Below are positions 47,880-56,599 of a stretch of DNA of 64,000 nucleotides, in pieces. The position numbers and the translations under genes are program-made. The DNA comes from Microbacterium tenebrionis (GTDB lineage Bacteria; Actinomycetota; Actinomycetes; Actinomycetales; Microbacteriaceae). Under the pieces are notes generated by a model. The model saw only the letters and a list, made by a program, of their open reading frames with translations. It was not told the DNA's origin and ran no database searches. Within the stretch, counting starts at the first letter, position 1, and every line of letters starts with the position of its first letter. The DNA lies in assembly GCF_903645325.1 (NCBI RefSeq), contig NZ_CAHJXQ010000001.1, forward strand, positions 310,001-374,000, in the 5' to 3' direction.

Positions 47880-49160
47880 ATGGTCCAGCGCCAGCTGCCC
47901 AATCCCGCCGAGCTCCTCGAACTCATGAAGTTCAAGAAGCCCGAACTCGACGGCCGGAAGCGCCGACTCGACGCCGCGCTGACGATCAGCGACCTGCGGA
48001 CGATCGCCAAGCGCCGCACGCCCAAGGCCGCGTTCGACTACACCGACGGCTCGGCCGAGGGCGAGATCTCGCTCGCCCGCGCCCGTCAGGCGTTCGAGGA
48101 CGTCGAGTTCCATCCCGGCATCCTCACGCCGGCACCCGACGTCGACACCTCCGTCGAGATCCTCGGAGGGCCGAGCGCACTGCCCTTCGGGATCGCGCCG
48201 ACCGGGTTCACGCGTCTCATGCAGACCGAGGGCGAGGTCGCCGGCGCCGGAGCGGCCGCGGCCGCCGGCATCCCGTTCACCCTCTCCACGCTCGGCACGA
48301 CCTCGATCGAGGGCGTGAAGGCGGCCACCCTTCGACAGGCTCAGGGACCGGTTCCCCCGCGTAACTGGTTCCAGCTGTACGTCATGCGCGACCGCGAGAT
48401 CTCCTACGAGCTCACGCGCCGGGCCGCCGCCGCCGGATTCGACACCCTGCACTTCACGGTGGACACCCCGGTCGCAGGAGCCCGCCTGCGCGACAAGCGC
48501 AACGGGTTCAGCATCCCGCCCCAGCTGACGCTCGGGACGATCATCAACGCGATCCCGCGCCCCTGGTGGTGGTTCGACTTCCTCACCACGCCCAAGCTCG
48601 AGTTCGCCTCGCTCAGCACGACGGGCGGCACGGTCGGAGAGCTGCTGGATGCCGCGATGGACCCGACGATCAGCTACGACGACCTGGCCGTGATCCGCGA
48701 TCTCTGGCCCGGGAAGATCGTCATCAAGGGGGTGCAGACGGTCGAGGACGCCGTGCGCCTGCGCGATGTGGGCGTCGACGGCATCGTGCTGTCCAACCAC
48801 GGCGGGCGTCAGCTCGACCGGGCTCCCGTCCCGTTCCACCTGCTGCCGTCCGTGCGCACCGCGGTCGGTGACGACTTCACCGTGATGATCGACACCGGCA
48901 TCATGAACGGCGCCGACATCGTGGCATCCGTCGCGCTCGGCGCCGACTTCACCCTCATCGGCCGCGCCTACCTCTACGGCCTCATGGCCGGCGGGCGGCA
49001 GGGCGTCGATCGGGCGATCGCGATCCTGCGCACCGAGATCGAGCGGACCATGCGTCTGCTCGGGGTGGCGTCGCTCGCCGAGCTCGAGCCGCGGCACGTG
49101 ACGCAGCTGCAGCGCCTGGTGCCGGTCGCGCGGGACGCCGCGGAGTCCGCCGCGCGGTAA
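47880..49160 (+). CDS. lldD: L-lactate dehydrogenase (FMN-dependent, quinone-linked)
   Basis: An alpha-hydroxy-acid oxidase family enzyme of 426 residues that oxidises L-lactate to pyruvate. FMN and catalytic segments are [24 protein letters not shown], the catalytic His in [12 protein letters not shown], and [10 protein letters not shown]. It is longer than the roughly 380-400 residue norm, partly through about eight inserted residues, TLRQAQGP (from 48328), encoded by a Microbacteriaceae-type repeat between VKAA and the conserved RNWFQLY. GAGAGGAAC precedes ATG 47880. It is co-transcribed with the regulator. Confidence 0.94.
   Translation: MVQRQLPNPAELLELMKFKKPELDGRKRRLDAALTISDLRTIAKRRTPKAAFDYTDGSAEGEISLARARQAFEDVEFHPGILTPAPDVDTSVEILGGPSALPFGIAPTGFTRLMQTEGEVAGAGAAAAAGIPFTLSTLGTTSIEGVKAATLRQAQGPVPPRNWFQLYVMRDREISYELTRRAAAAGFDTLHFTVDTPVAGARLRDKRNGFSIPPQLTLGTIINAIPRPWWWFDFLTTPKLEFASLSTTGGTVGELLDAAMDPTISYDDLAVIRDLWPGKIVIKGVQTVEDAVRLRDVGVDGIVLSNHGGRQLDRAPVPFHLLPSVRTAVGDDFTVMIDTGIMNGADIVASVALGADFTLIGRAYLYGLMAGGRQGVDRAIAILRTEIERTMRLLGVASLAELEPRHVTQLQRLVPVARDAAESAAR
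48328..48352 (+). repeat. Dispersed-repeat sequence inside lldD
   Basis: CCCTTCGACAGGCTCAGGGA (48328-48347) followed by CCGGT. I know this string as a frequent dispersed repeat of Microbacteriaceae, usually intergenic; here it is in frame and read as LRQAQGP. Confidence 0.65.
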
Positions 49161-49236
49161 CAGACCTCTCATCAGCGACGAGACCTCTCCGTATTCACGT
49201 GGTTACGGAGAGGTCTCGTCGCTACGGAGAGGTCTG
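49161..49236. terminator. Two-tier inverted repeat between lldD and the HAD gene
   Basis: Inner stem of 20 bp (49174-49193 with 49204-49223), outer stem CAGACCTCTC/GAGAGGTCTG (49161-49170, 49227-49236), separated by 3 nt mismatches, loop of 10 nt. It lies between convergent genes and begins at the base after the lldD stop. GAGACCTCTCCGTA-type arms suggest a repeat family. Confidence 0.8.
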
Positions 49237-49259
49237 TGATCGCGGCGTGGTGACCGACG

Positions 49260-50048
49260 TCATCGCGGCGCGGCGACCGTGAGCGTCGGGAGCAGGGCGT
49301 CGAGCTCGTCCGCCGTGTGCTGCCAATCGTCGACCGCCACAGAGGGCACACCGAGCGCGAGCACGGGGTAGTCGTTGCCGCCCTCGTCGAGACGGTCGCC
49401 GTAGAAGAGCATGTCTTCGAGCGGGATGCCGGTGTTCTCGGCGAGTGCGGTCATGCCGTACGCCTTGTCGATGCCCGCTCTCGTGATGTCGATCGACGTC
49501 GAACCGCCGGCGCGCACCTCGAGCCCGGGAAGACGAGAGGCGACCGCATCACGCAGCCGCAGGCGCTTCTCGCCCGAGGGGTCCCAGGCGTGCTTGGCCT
49601 GGCCCGGCGCCTGCTGTCCGAGTGCGGAGAACGTGATCTGCGAACCGCGGTCCTCGAGGATCTCGCCCCACGGGTCCGGCTCCCACAGCCCGAGCCGCTC
49701 AGCCTCTTCGCGCAGCGCCAGCAGGGCCGCCGCCTTCTCGTCATCCGACAGGTCGTGCGCGTAGACGGCGACGAAGTCCGAGCCGTCGTGGCGCAGGTAG
49801 CGGGTACCGCACGTCGGGAGCAGATGCAGGCGCGCGAGCTCGGACGCATCGGCATCCCCGAGATGGGCGATGACCTGGGAGCGGAACTGGGTCTCGTTGC
49901 CGCCCGAGATGATGGCGACGTCCACGACGCGCAGGAGCGCGCGCAGCTGCGCGGCGATGCGCGGGTCGATCGCGCTCTTGGACGGTGCGAGCGTGTCGTC
50001 GAGGTCGAAGGCGACCAGGCGCGGGGCTGTCGGGCGAGAGGCAGTCAT
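49260..50048 (-). CDS. HAD-IIB phosphatase, phosphomannomutase-like
   Basis: A protein of 262 residues with nucleophile motif FDLDDTLAPSKS near residue 14, SGGNETQF, the cap region EDRGSQITFSALGQ, and the acidic GDRLDEGGNDYPV near residue 214. These features recall the eukaryotic-type phosphomannomutase/sucrose-phosphatase HAD-IIB class. The substrate, a sugar phosphate, is uncertain. GGAGAC lies 7 nt before ATG 50048. It is convergent with lldD across the large inverted repeat. Confidence 0.8.
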   Translation of the reverse strand: MTASRPTAPRLVAFDLDDTLAPSKSAIDPRIAAQLRALLRVVDVAIISGGNETQFRSQVIAHLGDADASELARLHLLPTCGTRYLRHDGSDFVAVYAHDLSDDEKAAALLALREEAERLGLWEPDPWGEILEDRGSQITFSALGQQAPGQAKHAWDPSGEKRLRLRDAVASRLPGLEVRAGGSTSIDITRAGIDKAYGMTALAENTGIPLEDMLFYGDRLDEGGNDYPVLALGVPSVAVDDWQHTADELDALLPTLTVAAPR

Positions 50049-50068
50049 GATGTCTCCAGGATACGGAA

Positions 50069-50094
50069 GAAGGCCGCCCCAGAGGGCGGCCTTC
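50069..50094 (-). terminator. Hairpin behind tRNA-Pro
   Basis: Perfect 11 bp stem GAAGGCCGCCC/GGGCGGCCTTC with a CAGA loop, between tRNA-Pro and the downstream HAD gene. Confidence 0.75.
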
Positions 50095-50102
50095 CTGCAA
50101 CG

Positions 50103-50176
<74 letters not shown>

Positions 50177-50237
50177 TTGCAACCGTTCGAGTCTACAGGG
50201 AAATATCTGCAGCGCCGAATCGGGGGCCGTGCCGTGA

Positions 50238-51194
50238 TCAGGCGGGCGTGTCCCGTGCGGTCAGGGTCAGCAGCGTCGCCTCCGGGCGGCACGCGAACCG
50301 CACCGGGGCGTAGATCGAGTGGCCGATGCCGGCGCTGACGTTCAGCGGGATGCTGCGCCCGCCGTGCGTCCACGCGCTCAGGCCCTTGGCCTGCTTCAGG
50401 GGGATGTCGCAGTTCGCGACCAGGGCGCCGTAGAACGGCAGGCACACCTGGCCGCCGTGGGTGTGGCCGCCGAAGATCGCCTGCGCGCCGAGGTCGGTGA
50501 ACCGGTTCAGCACCCGCTGGTACGGGGCGTGCGTGACGCCGAGCAGGGGAGTGGCGGCATCCCGCTCGCCGAGTCGTGCGATGGCGCCGGGGAGCGCATC
50601 GAGATCGTCCCACTCGCGGTGCGCGTCGCTCACGCCGAAGAAGTCGAGACGCCGACCGCCCACCTGCACGCTCGCGGCGGTGTTGTTGAGGTCTGCCCAC
50701 CCGAGCTCGTCGCTGAGGAAGGCATCGAGAGCGGCCGTGTCGAGAAGATCGGGATCGGCGTGGCTTTCCGATGGACCGGAGAAGTACAGCAGCGGATTCT
50801 TCGGGGTCGGCTCGTGCACGTCGTTGGAGCCGTGGACGAACACACCGGGTACCCCGGCGAATGGCTCGAACGCGCGGCGCAGACCTGCGAGTCCGTCGCG
50901 GTGGCCCAGGTTGTCGCCGGTGTTGACGATCAGGTCGGGCTCGAGGTCTGCCAACGATGCCAGCCACTGCTGCTTGCGGCGCTGCCACGGTGCCATGTGC
51001 GCATCGGAGATGTGCAGCACGCGCAGCGGAGCGGAACCGGGCGGGAGCGCCGCGGCCGTGGCCTCGCGGACCGTGAACAGATAGCGTTCGATGCCGATGC
51101 CCCACACGGCGCACGCGACGCCGACGGCCCCCACCGCGCCGAGCGCGGTGAGGGCCGGATGGGCCGGCCTACGGCTCAATCGTTCCCCGCGCAC
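50238..51194 (-). CDS. Membrane-anchored metallophosphoesterase
   Basis: A protein of 318 residues with an N-terminal membrane segment (about 14-35) and a calcineurin-like phosphoesterase domain: DAHM, GDNLGH, GSNDVH, THAPYQR and GGHTHGGQVCLP supply the two-metal site. The substrate is unknown; related YkuE-type enzymes act on phosphodiesters outside the membrane. GTG 51194 would overlap the PBP gene by 19 nt; a TTG at 51179 overlapping the PBP stop by 4 nt is the alternative. Either way the two genes are coupled. Confidence 0.88.
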   Translation of the reverse strand: MRGERLSRRPAHPALTALGAVGAVGVACAVWGIGIERYLFTVREATAAALPPGSAPLRVLHISDAHMAPWQRRKQQWLASLADLEPDLIVNTGDNLGHRDGLAGLRRAFEPFAGVPGVFVHGSNDVHEPTPKNPLLYFSGPSESHADPDLLDTAALDAFLSDELGWADLNNTAASVQVGGRRLDFFGVSDAHREWDDLDALPGAIARLGERDAATPLLGVTHAPYQRVLNRFTDLGAQAIFGGHTHGGQVCLPFYGALVANCDIPLKQAKGLSAWTHGGRSIPLNVSAGIGHSIYAPVRFACRPEATLLTLTARDTPA

Positions 51195-53767
51195 CGCACC
51201 GCCACGGTGGACCCGGCGGGCGCGTCCCCGCTCGCGGGGTTCTGCGCGGCCACATCGTCACCGTTCTTGCAGCCGTTGGCATCCACTGAGAATCCGGCAT
51301 CCTCGATCGCCTTCTTCGCCTGTGCGAACTTCGACCCGACCACGTTCGGCACCGCGGCGGCCTTCGGCGTGCCGCTGCTCGGCGAGATAGTCACTGTCGT
51401 GCCAGTGGTGACGCGGCCCGCCCCGGGGCTCTGCTCGGCGATGAGGTCCTTGGCGACGTCACTGTCGACGGCCGCGCCGACAGTCACGGAGAAGCCCGCG
51501 TTCCTCAGCGTGTTCGTCGCCTCGTCGATCGACATGCCCACGACGCTCGGCAGGTTCACGTAGATCTGACGGGTGAGGTTCTTGTCCGGCTGCGGGAATG
51601 CGTCGCCGCCGCCGAGAGCCTGGTTCGCGGCGCTCTGCATGTCGCGGGCGACGAGGTAGCGGATGTTCTCCAGCAGGTTGCCGTTGTACATGTAGCCCCA
51701 CATGTTCGCGTCGCCCTGGGTGCGGCCGACGAAGACGGCGGTGGTCGCCTTCGTGCTGGACTCGATCATCATCGTGGTGATCTTGTTGTGCGATCCGGTC
51801 TTGCCGATCACGGGCGTGCCGTCCCACGGGTTCGCCTGCGTACCGGTTCCCCCGGAGGCCATGACGCCCTGGAGAGCGTAGGCCGCGGTGGCCGCGACCT
51901 CGGGAGTGATCACCTGCGAGCAGTCCGCCTGCGGGACGTCGAGCTCCTCACCCTTCTGGTTGACGATCTTGTCGACAGCACGGGGAGCGCAGTAGACGCC
52001 CTTGTTCGCGACCGTGGCGTACGCGCCGGCCATCGCGAGAGGGGAGATGAACTTCGACCCCAGTACCGAAGCGAACGGCCCGTTCTCCTTCTCGTACGTC
52101 TTCGACCCGTCCTTAGCGATCGTCACTCCCATGCGGTCGGCGACTTTGTTGATCTCGCAGAGATCGAGCTTCGCCGCCATCGCGAAGTAGCCGGAGTTCA
52201 GCGAGTTGCGCGTGAACACCATCGGTGTGCCCCGATAGCCCGGAGCATCCCGGAAGTTCCCGACGCTCTTCGTGTCGAATCGCCCGCCCTCGCCGGTGCA
52301 CGAGTCGGTCATCGTCAGCACCTGGTTGTTCCCGTTGACATTCTCGTTGACCGAGTGCCCCTTCTCGAGCCAGTCGATCAGCGTGAACAGCTTGTACGCC
52401 GACCCCACCGGGAAACCGCCTGACCCGCCGTGCGCGTTGTCGGAGGCGTATACGAGGCTCGAATAGGCCTGGTCGTCCGTGTTGGTCTCACGGAATTCGG
52501 TGTTCTGCGTCATCGCCAGCACGCGGCCGGTCGCGGGCTCGACGGTGACGCCCGCGGCACCGAAGTACTGGTTATCGAAGTTCGGCGGAACGCGGTCCTT
52601 GAGCGCCGCGACGGCGGGATCCTGGATCCGCAGATCGAGCGACGTGTAGATCTGCAGCCCGTCGCGCTGCAGTGCGCGCGTGCGCTCCGCACGGCTGTCG
52701 CCGAGGGTGTCATCCTCGAGGAGGAGCGACTTGACGTACTGGCAGAAGTAGGCATTGTTGCCGGCCGCGCCGCAGCCCTGCGTGGGGGCGTTGATGTTCG
52801 GAACGATGTCGGACGCGTCGGCTTCATCGAACTGCGCCTGAGTGATCTTGCCGTCGGCCAGCATGCGGGTCAGCACGTAATGACGGCGATCCTTGGTCAG
52901 CGACCAGCCGTCCGCCTCGCCGTTGACGGCCTCGCCGGCGTCGTTGGTCGTCGTGCCGTCCTTGAGGTCGATGCGGAAGGTGTTCGGGTTCTGCACGATG
53001 CCGGCGAGCGTCGCGGCCTGGGCCACGGTGAGATTGGCGGCGCTGGTGTTGAAGTAGTAGCTCGCCGCGGCCTCGATGCCGTAGACCGTGCCGCCGAAGC
53101 TCGCGATGTTGAGGTACCCGAGCAGGATCTCGTTCTTCGAGTAGTCCTTCTCGATCTGGATGGCGTAGCGCATCTCCTGCAGCTTGCGCTCGATGCCATC
53201 CGTTCCCGTCGCGTTCGTGGCATCCAACCAGCACTGCGCGGTCTCGTCCTCGTACTTCTGCTGGGCATCTTCCCCTTCGCCGAGGAGGACGCCCTGTTCG
53301 CACTGCTGCACGAGGACGTTCTTGACGTACTGCTGACTGATCGTCGAGGCGCCACGCGAAGACGTTCCACGAAGGTTGTCGATCACGGCCTTCACCGTCG
53401 CGCCGATGTTGACGCCGCCGTGCTCGTAGTAGCTCTTGTCCTCGCTGGAGAGGATCGCGTCGTACATGACGGGGCTGATCTGGTCGAACTCGACCTGCTG
53501 GCGGTTCTGATCGAAGAAGGATGCAAGCTCGACGGGGTTGCCGTCGGCGCCGGTCGCGTAGACGGTGCTCGGCTCCATCGGCTCGTCCGGCTTCAGGTAG
53601 GACGGCAGATTCTCGAACAGATCGAGGGCGCTCGAGCCGGCGGCGCCGGCCACCGCGAGAGCCGGAGTGACCGTGGCTGTGATCAGGATGCCGGCGACGG
53701 CGCTCAAGCCGACGAGGCCGAGCAGACCGCCGAGCACGCCTGATGCCGTGCGATTCTTCTGGGGCAT
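51176..53767 (-). CDS. Bifunctional class A penicillin-binding protein with PASTA domains
   Basis: A peptidoglycan glycosyltransferase/transpeptidase of 863 residues. One membrane segment (about 12-40) leads to a GT51 domain (SSEDKSYYEHGGVN with the catalytic Glu, and RGASTISQQYVKN), then the transpeptidase with nucleophile Ser456 (SAYK), SLN and KTG motifs, and two C-terminal PASTA domains (LPSVVGMSIDEA; VPNVVGSKFAQA). The frame extends upstream, but ATG 53767 follows TACCAT by 7 nt and gives the expected N-terminus. Two PASTA domains resemble PonA2-type enzymes. Confidence 0.94.
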   Translation of the reverse strand: MPQKNRTASGVLGGLLGLVGLSAVAGILITATVTPALAVAGAAGSSALDLFENLPSYLKPDEPMEPSTVYATGADGNPVELASFFDQNRQQVEFDQISPVMYDAILSSEDKSYYEHGGVNIGATVKAVIDNLRGTSSRGASTISQQYVKNVLVQQCEQGVLLGEGEDAQQKYEDETAQCWLDATNATGTDGIERKLQEMRYAIQIEKDYSKNEILLGYLNIASFGGTVYGIEAAASYYFNTSAANLTVAQAATLAGIVQNPNTFRIDLKDGTTTNDAGEAVNGEADGWSLTKDRRHYVLTRMLADGKITQAQFDEADASDIVPNINAPTQGCGAAGNNAYFCQYVKSLLLEDDTLGDSRAERTRALQRDGLQIYTSLDLRIQDPAVAALKDRVPPNFDNQYFGAAGVTVEPATGRVLAMTQNTEFRETNTDDQAYSSLVYASDNAHGGSGGFPVGSAYKLFTLIDWLEKGHSVNENVNGNNQVLTMTDSCTGEGGRFDTKSVGNFRDAPGYRGTPMVFTRNSLNSGYFAMAAKLDLCEINKVADRMGVTIAKDGSKTYEKENGPFASVLGSKFISPLAMAGAYATVANKGVYCAPRAVDKIVNQKGEELDVPQADCSQVITPEVAATAAYALQGVMASGGTGTQANPWDGTPVIGKTGSHNKITTMMIESSTKATTAVFVGRTQGDANMWGYMYNGNLLENIRYLVARDMQSAANQALGGGDAFPQPDKNLTRQIYVNLPSVVGMSIDEATNTLRNAGFSVTVGAAVDSDVAKDLIAEQSPGAGRVTTGTTVTISPSSGTPKAAAVPNVVGSKFAQAKKAIEDAGFSVDANGCKNGDDVAAQNPASGDAPAGSTVAVRCAGND

Positions 53768-53774
53768 ACGCTTG

Positions 53775-53780
53775 ATGGTA
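53775..53780 (-). promoter_or_regulatory. Leaderless -10 element for the PASTA PBP gene
   Basis: TACCAT on the minus strand, 7 nt before ATG 53767. Confidence 0.55.
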
Positions 53781-53845
53781 GGGGAGTTCCCTGAATAACC
53801 GCCCTTGACGCACGGATGCCGGGCGTCACCGACGCCAGGAGTGCC

Positions 53846-54070
53846 ATGACAACGTGGGAGTACCTCACCACCCCGCTGCTGATCCACAACACCGCCGCGA
53901 TCCTCAACAACTGGGGTAAGCAGGGGTGGGAGCTCGTTCAGGTCGTCCAGGGCCCTGAAGGCGGGCTCGTCGCCTACTTCAAGCGCCCGGTGACCGCAGA
54001 CGGCTCGAACACCGCCGGTCTCGCCGCGGCGGAGCAGGCCGCCCGCCAGTTCGACGGAGGTGTCGCATGA
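53846..54070 (+). CDS. Small DUF4177-type protein
   Basis: A protein of 74 residues. The segment TTWEYLTTPLLIHNTAAILNNWGKQGWELVQVV and the following FKR resemble DUF4177, a small domain of unknown function. AGGAG precedes ATG 53846. The stop overlaps the RidA start by 4 nt (ATGA), so the two are translated together. It is divergent from the PBP gene, with 78 bp between. Confidence 0.78.
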   Translation: MTTWEYLTTPLLIHNTAAILNNWGKQGWELVQVVQGPEGGLVAYFKRPVTADGSNTAGLAAAEQAARQFDGGVA

Positions 54071-54525
54071 GCATCGCCGCACGCCTCGCAGAACTCGGGA
54101 TCGAGCTGCCGGAGGTCGCGCCTCCTGTCGCTTCCTATGTCCCCGCCGTCGTGCACGGCGGTCTCGTCTACACCTCCGGTCAGCTCCCGTTCGCTTCGGG
54201 TGAGTTGCCGGCGACGGGCAAGGTCGGTGCAGAGGTGCCCGCAGAGGATGCCAAGGGCTATGCCCGCACCTGCGCCCTGAACGCGCTCGCCGCGGCGGCG
54301 TCCGCAGCCGGAGGTCTGGAGAAGATCGGCGGCGTGCTGCGCGTCGGCGGGTTCGTGGCATCCGCCCCGTCGTTCACCGGGCAACCGGGCGTCATCAACG
54401 GAGCGAGCGAGGTGCTCGGCGAGATCTTCGGCGATGCGGGACGGCATGCTCGTGCCGCCGTCGGCGTCGCGGTGCTGCCCCTGGACACCCCCGTCGAGGT
54501 CGAGGTGACCTTCACGCTGGCGTGA
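54067..54525 (+). CDS. RidA/YjgF-family protein
   Basis: A protein of 152 residues in the RidA superfamily, with YTSGQLPF near residue 38 and the late VEVEVTFTLA strand. RidA hydrolyses reactive enamine/imine intermediates made by PLP enzymes. This copy is longer than RidA proper (about 128) and lacks an obvious conserved catalytic Arg in the usual R-x-C motif, so it belongs to the YjgF-like side of the family and its activity is uncertain. Confidence 0.85.
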   Translation: MSIAARLAELGIELPEVAPPVASYVPAVVHGGLVYTSGQLPFASGELPATGKVGAEVPAEDAKGYARTCALNALAAAASAAGGLEKIGGVLRVGGFVASAPSFTGQPGVINGASEVLGEIFGDAGRHARAAVGVAVLPLDTPVEVEVTFTLA

Positions 54526-54544
54526 CGCTGCGCCGCTGAATCCT

Positions 54545-54595
54545 CAAGGCCGCGCCGAGACAGCGTCGAATCGACGCAGTCTCGGCGCGGCCTTG
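54545..54595. terminator. Bidirectional terminator between RidA and the surface-protein gene
   Basis: 17 bp stem CAAGGCCGCGCCGAGAC with its complement, and an inner CGTCGA/TCGACG stem. Confidence 0.85.
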
Positions 54596-54648
54596 CAGTC
54601 TCGTGGCTACTTCACCTGGCGCCGGCGGCCTCCGTCCGTGTCACCTCA

Positions 54649-56493
54649 TCAGACGCGCGCCCGGCGTCGCGTCCGGAGCGATGAGCCGATCAGCGCGCCC
54701 GCTCCGAGCACGAGCAGTGCTGGCCCGACCCAGAGCGCCGGGCTCAACTCGCCTCCGGTCGCGGCGAGTTCATTGCGCTGCACGGTCACCGCGGCAACGA
54801 CGGTGAGGCCGATGTCGTCGAAGCTGAGGATGAGGTGGTGCTCCCCGTCCGTGACGCCGGTGAGGTTGAAGCTGCCGGTGATGGCGGCGCTGTCCCACTG
54901 GACAGTGCCGAGCGATACCGGGGTCGATCGCATGTTGCCGATGATCGACGACCGCGAACCCTGCATCTTCGTCAGGAATGAGGACATCAGGTCGAACGCT
55001 TCACTGCGCTTGTCGGTCAAGCCGGCCAGTCGCAGCACGTCCATCTGCTGAGCGTTCGTGACGGCGTCGAGTTCGATGCGCGCGTTGCGACGAGGTCGGC
55101 GCGGCCGTTCTCACCTCGGTGGAGTCCGACGTCGCCGAAAGGAGAACGTGCGACTCCTCGGCCGGGCGTGCGGCCGCGATCGCAGTGGCCAGCGACTCAT
55201 CAGTCGGCCCGGCGACGTATGCGTTCAGGGCCGTGATGGCCGCGTTGAGCGTGACCACGCGGGCGTTGCGTTTCTGCACATCTGCGACCTGAGAGGAAAG
55301 CTGCTGGTCGAGCAGCTTGACGCGCTGATCCTGGACGGCGTGCAGAGCCCCTTCGAGATCGAACGCGGTGAGCGAGATTTCGTTCACGGTCACACCCGGC
55401 AGCCTGGAGACCACCGGCGACAGCAGCTGGGACGCGGCGGCCGCCTCGTTCGTAGACGGCCGCTCCGCGAGGCCGAGCGCCTGTCCCGAGCCGTTGAGGA
55501 GAGGGAATGTGACATTCGGTGTGGCCGCCGCGGCCGCGAGCAGGTCGGCAAGCTCGGGCTCCGAGATGCCGCTGAAAGCGCCGGTGAGGCCGACATCGTC
55601 CGGGCGCTGGAAGACCGCGATGTAGGCCTGCTGTACCGGGTCGGTGGTGGGGGGGGTGTCGGTGTCGGGGTGTCTGTGGGGGTGGGTGTCGGTGTCGGGG
55701 TGTCTGTGGGGGTGGGTGTCGGTGTCGGGGTCTCGGTGGCTGTAGGTGAGGGGGTCGGTGCCGCGGTATCCGAGATGAGCGCGAAGGAGCGGGTCACATC
55801 GACGAGGCTGGGACTCTCTTCGCCTCGGGGAAGCGCGAAGGCGGGATTGTCCGACGGCTGCGCATCCGCGAGCGTGAATCCCGTGGCCGGCTCGAAGCGG
55901 ATGCTGTAATCGTCGGTGGAGGTCGTCGGCAATGAGCCTGATCGGAATGTGCCGTCTGCGGCGACGGCGACGCGCTGCACTGCCGTGCCGCCACTGAGGA
56001 TGGTGACGCTCGCGCCCGAGAGGTCGGCGAGAGGGGAGGCATCCGATGTCGCGGTCACCGCGCCGCTGATCTCACCGAAGGAGCCCTCCAGCGGGAGGGT
56101 GACGGGATCTCCCAGCGTGGGGTTGAACTCCCTCCTCACCGCGGGTTCGAGGAGGTCGCCGACAGCGCCGGGCCAGGATGCCTCGGCGATGAAGCTGGTG
56201 TCCGTCGCGGGTATGCGCACCGACACGGTTCCGTCTGCCGAGGTGGTGCCGGTGGCGATGACCTGGTCGAGCTCGCCGGTGGAGAGCACGGTCACCGTCG
56301 CGCCGCCGAGCGGAGCGGATGCCGTCCCGTCGGAGAGAGTCGTCGTGATGAGTATGTGGCCTGCTTCGGACTCCGCGGCGCTGGCGATCGCGGGCAGCCC
56401 CACCAAGACAAGGCCGGTGGCTACGGACAGCACACCTGCGGTGCGTAGCGGGGAGAGCAGATTCCGACGTCGTCGTGCCGCGGTGTGAGCCAT
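54649..56493 (-). pseudogene. LAxTG cell-surface protein broken by two frameshifts
   Basis: One gene in two frames. The N-terminal part (ATG 56493) has a signal peptide ending around AIASAAESEA and Ig/carboxypeptidase-regulatory-like repeats with threonine-rich text, then a TPTPTPTDTP linker (30 bp units, 55655-55743). At a run of eight G (eight C in the coding strand, 55649-55656) the frame is lost; the next frame continues sensibly (DPVQQAYIAVFQRP onward) to about 55100. There a second shift near GCGCGC returns to the first frame, which ends LAATGG, a membrane segment and a basic tail, as in sortase substrates. Either a pseudogene, a sequencing error or a phase-variable gene. Confidence 0.7.
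55649..55743 (-). repeat. Homopolymer and 30 bp tandem repeat in the surface-protein linker
   Basis: Eight-G run at 55649-55656, then about three copies of a 30 bp unit at 55655, 55685 and 55715, encoding TPTPTPTDTP. Confidence 0.85.
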
Positions 56494-56525
56494 GGTGATC
56501 CCTTCTGATGGTTCATGGCTAAGTA

Positions 56526-56538
56526 TGGACTCAGTCCA
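56526..56538. promoter_or_regulatory. TetR-type operator in the divergent promoter region
   Basis: Perfect palindrome TGGACTCAGTCCA around its centre. On the minus strand it lies between TTGCGT and CATACT (18 bp spacer), the likely promoter of the surface-protein gene. Confidence 0.75.
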
Positions 56539-56599
56539 AACTTTTACGCAACCCAGGAATATTGACCTAATCTGGGATGAAGGGAGAGGAGGGACGGCG

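Noticed and set aside
48086..48353. Frameshift or degraded segment in lldD around the repeat
   Set aside because: The frame is open and conserved residues continue on both sides, so it is an in-frame insertion, not a break.
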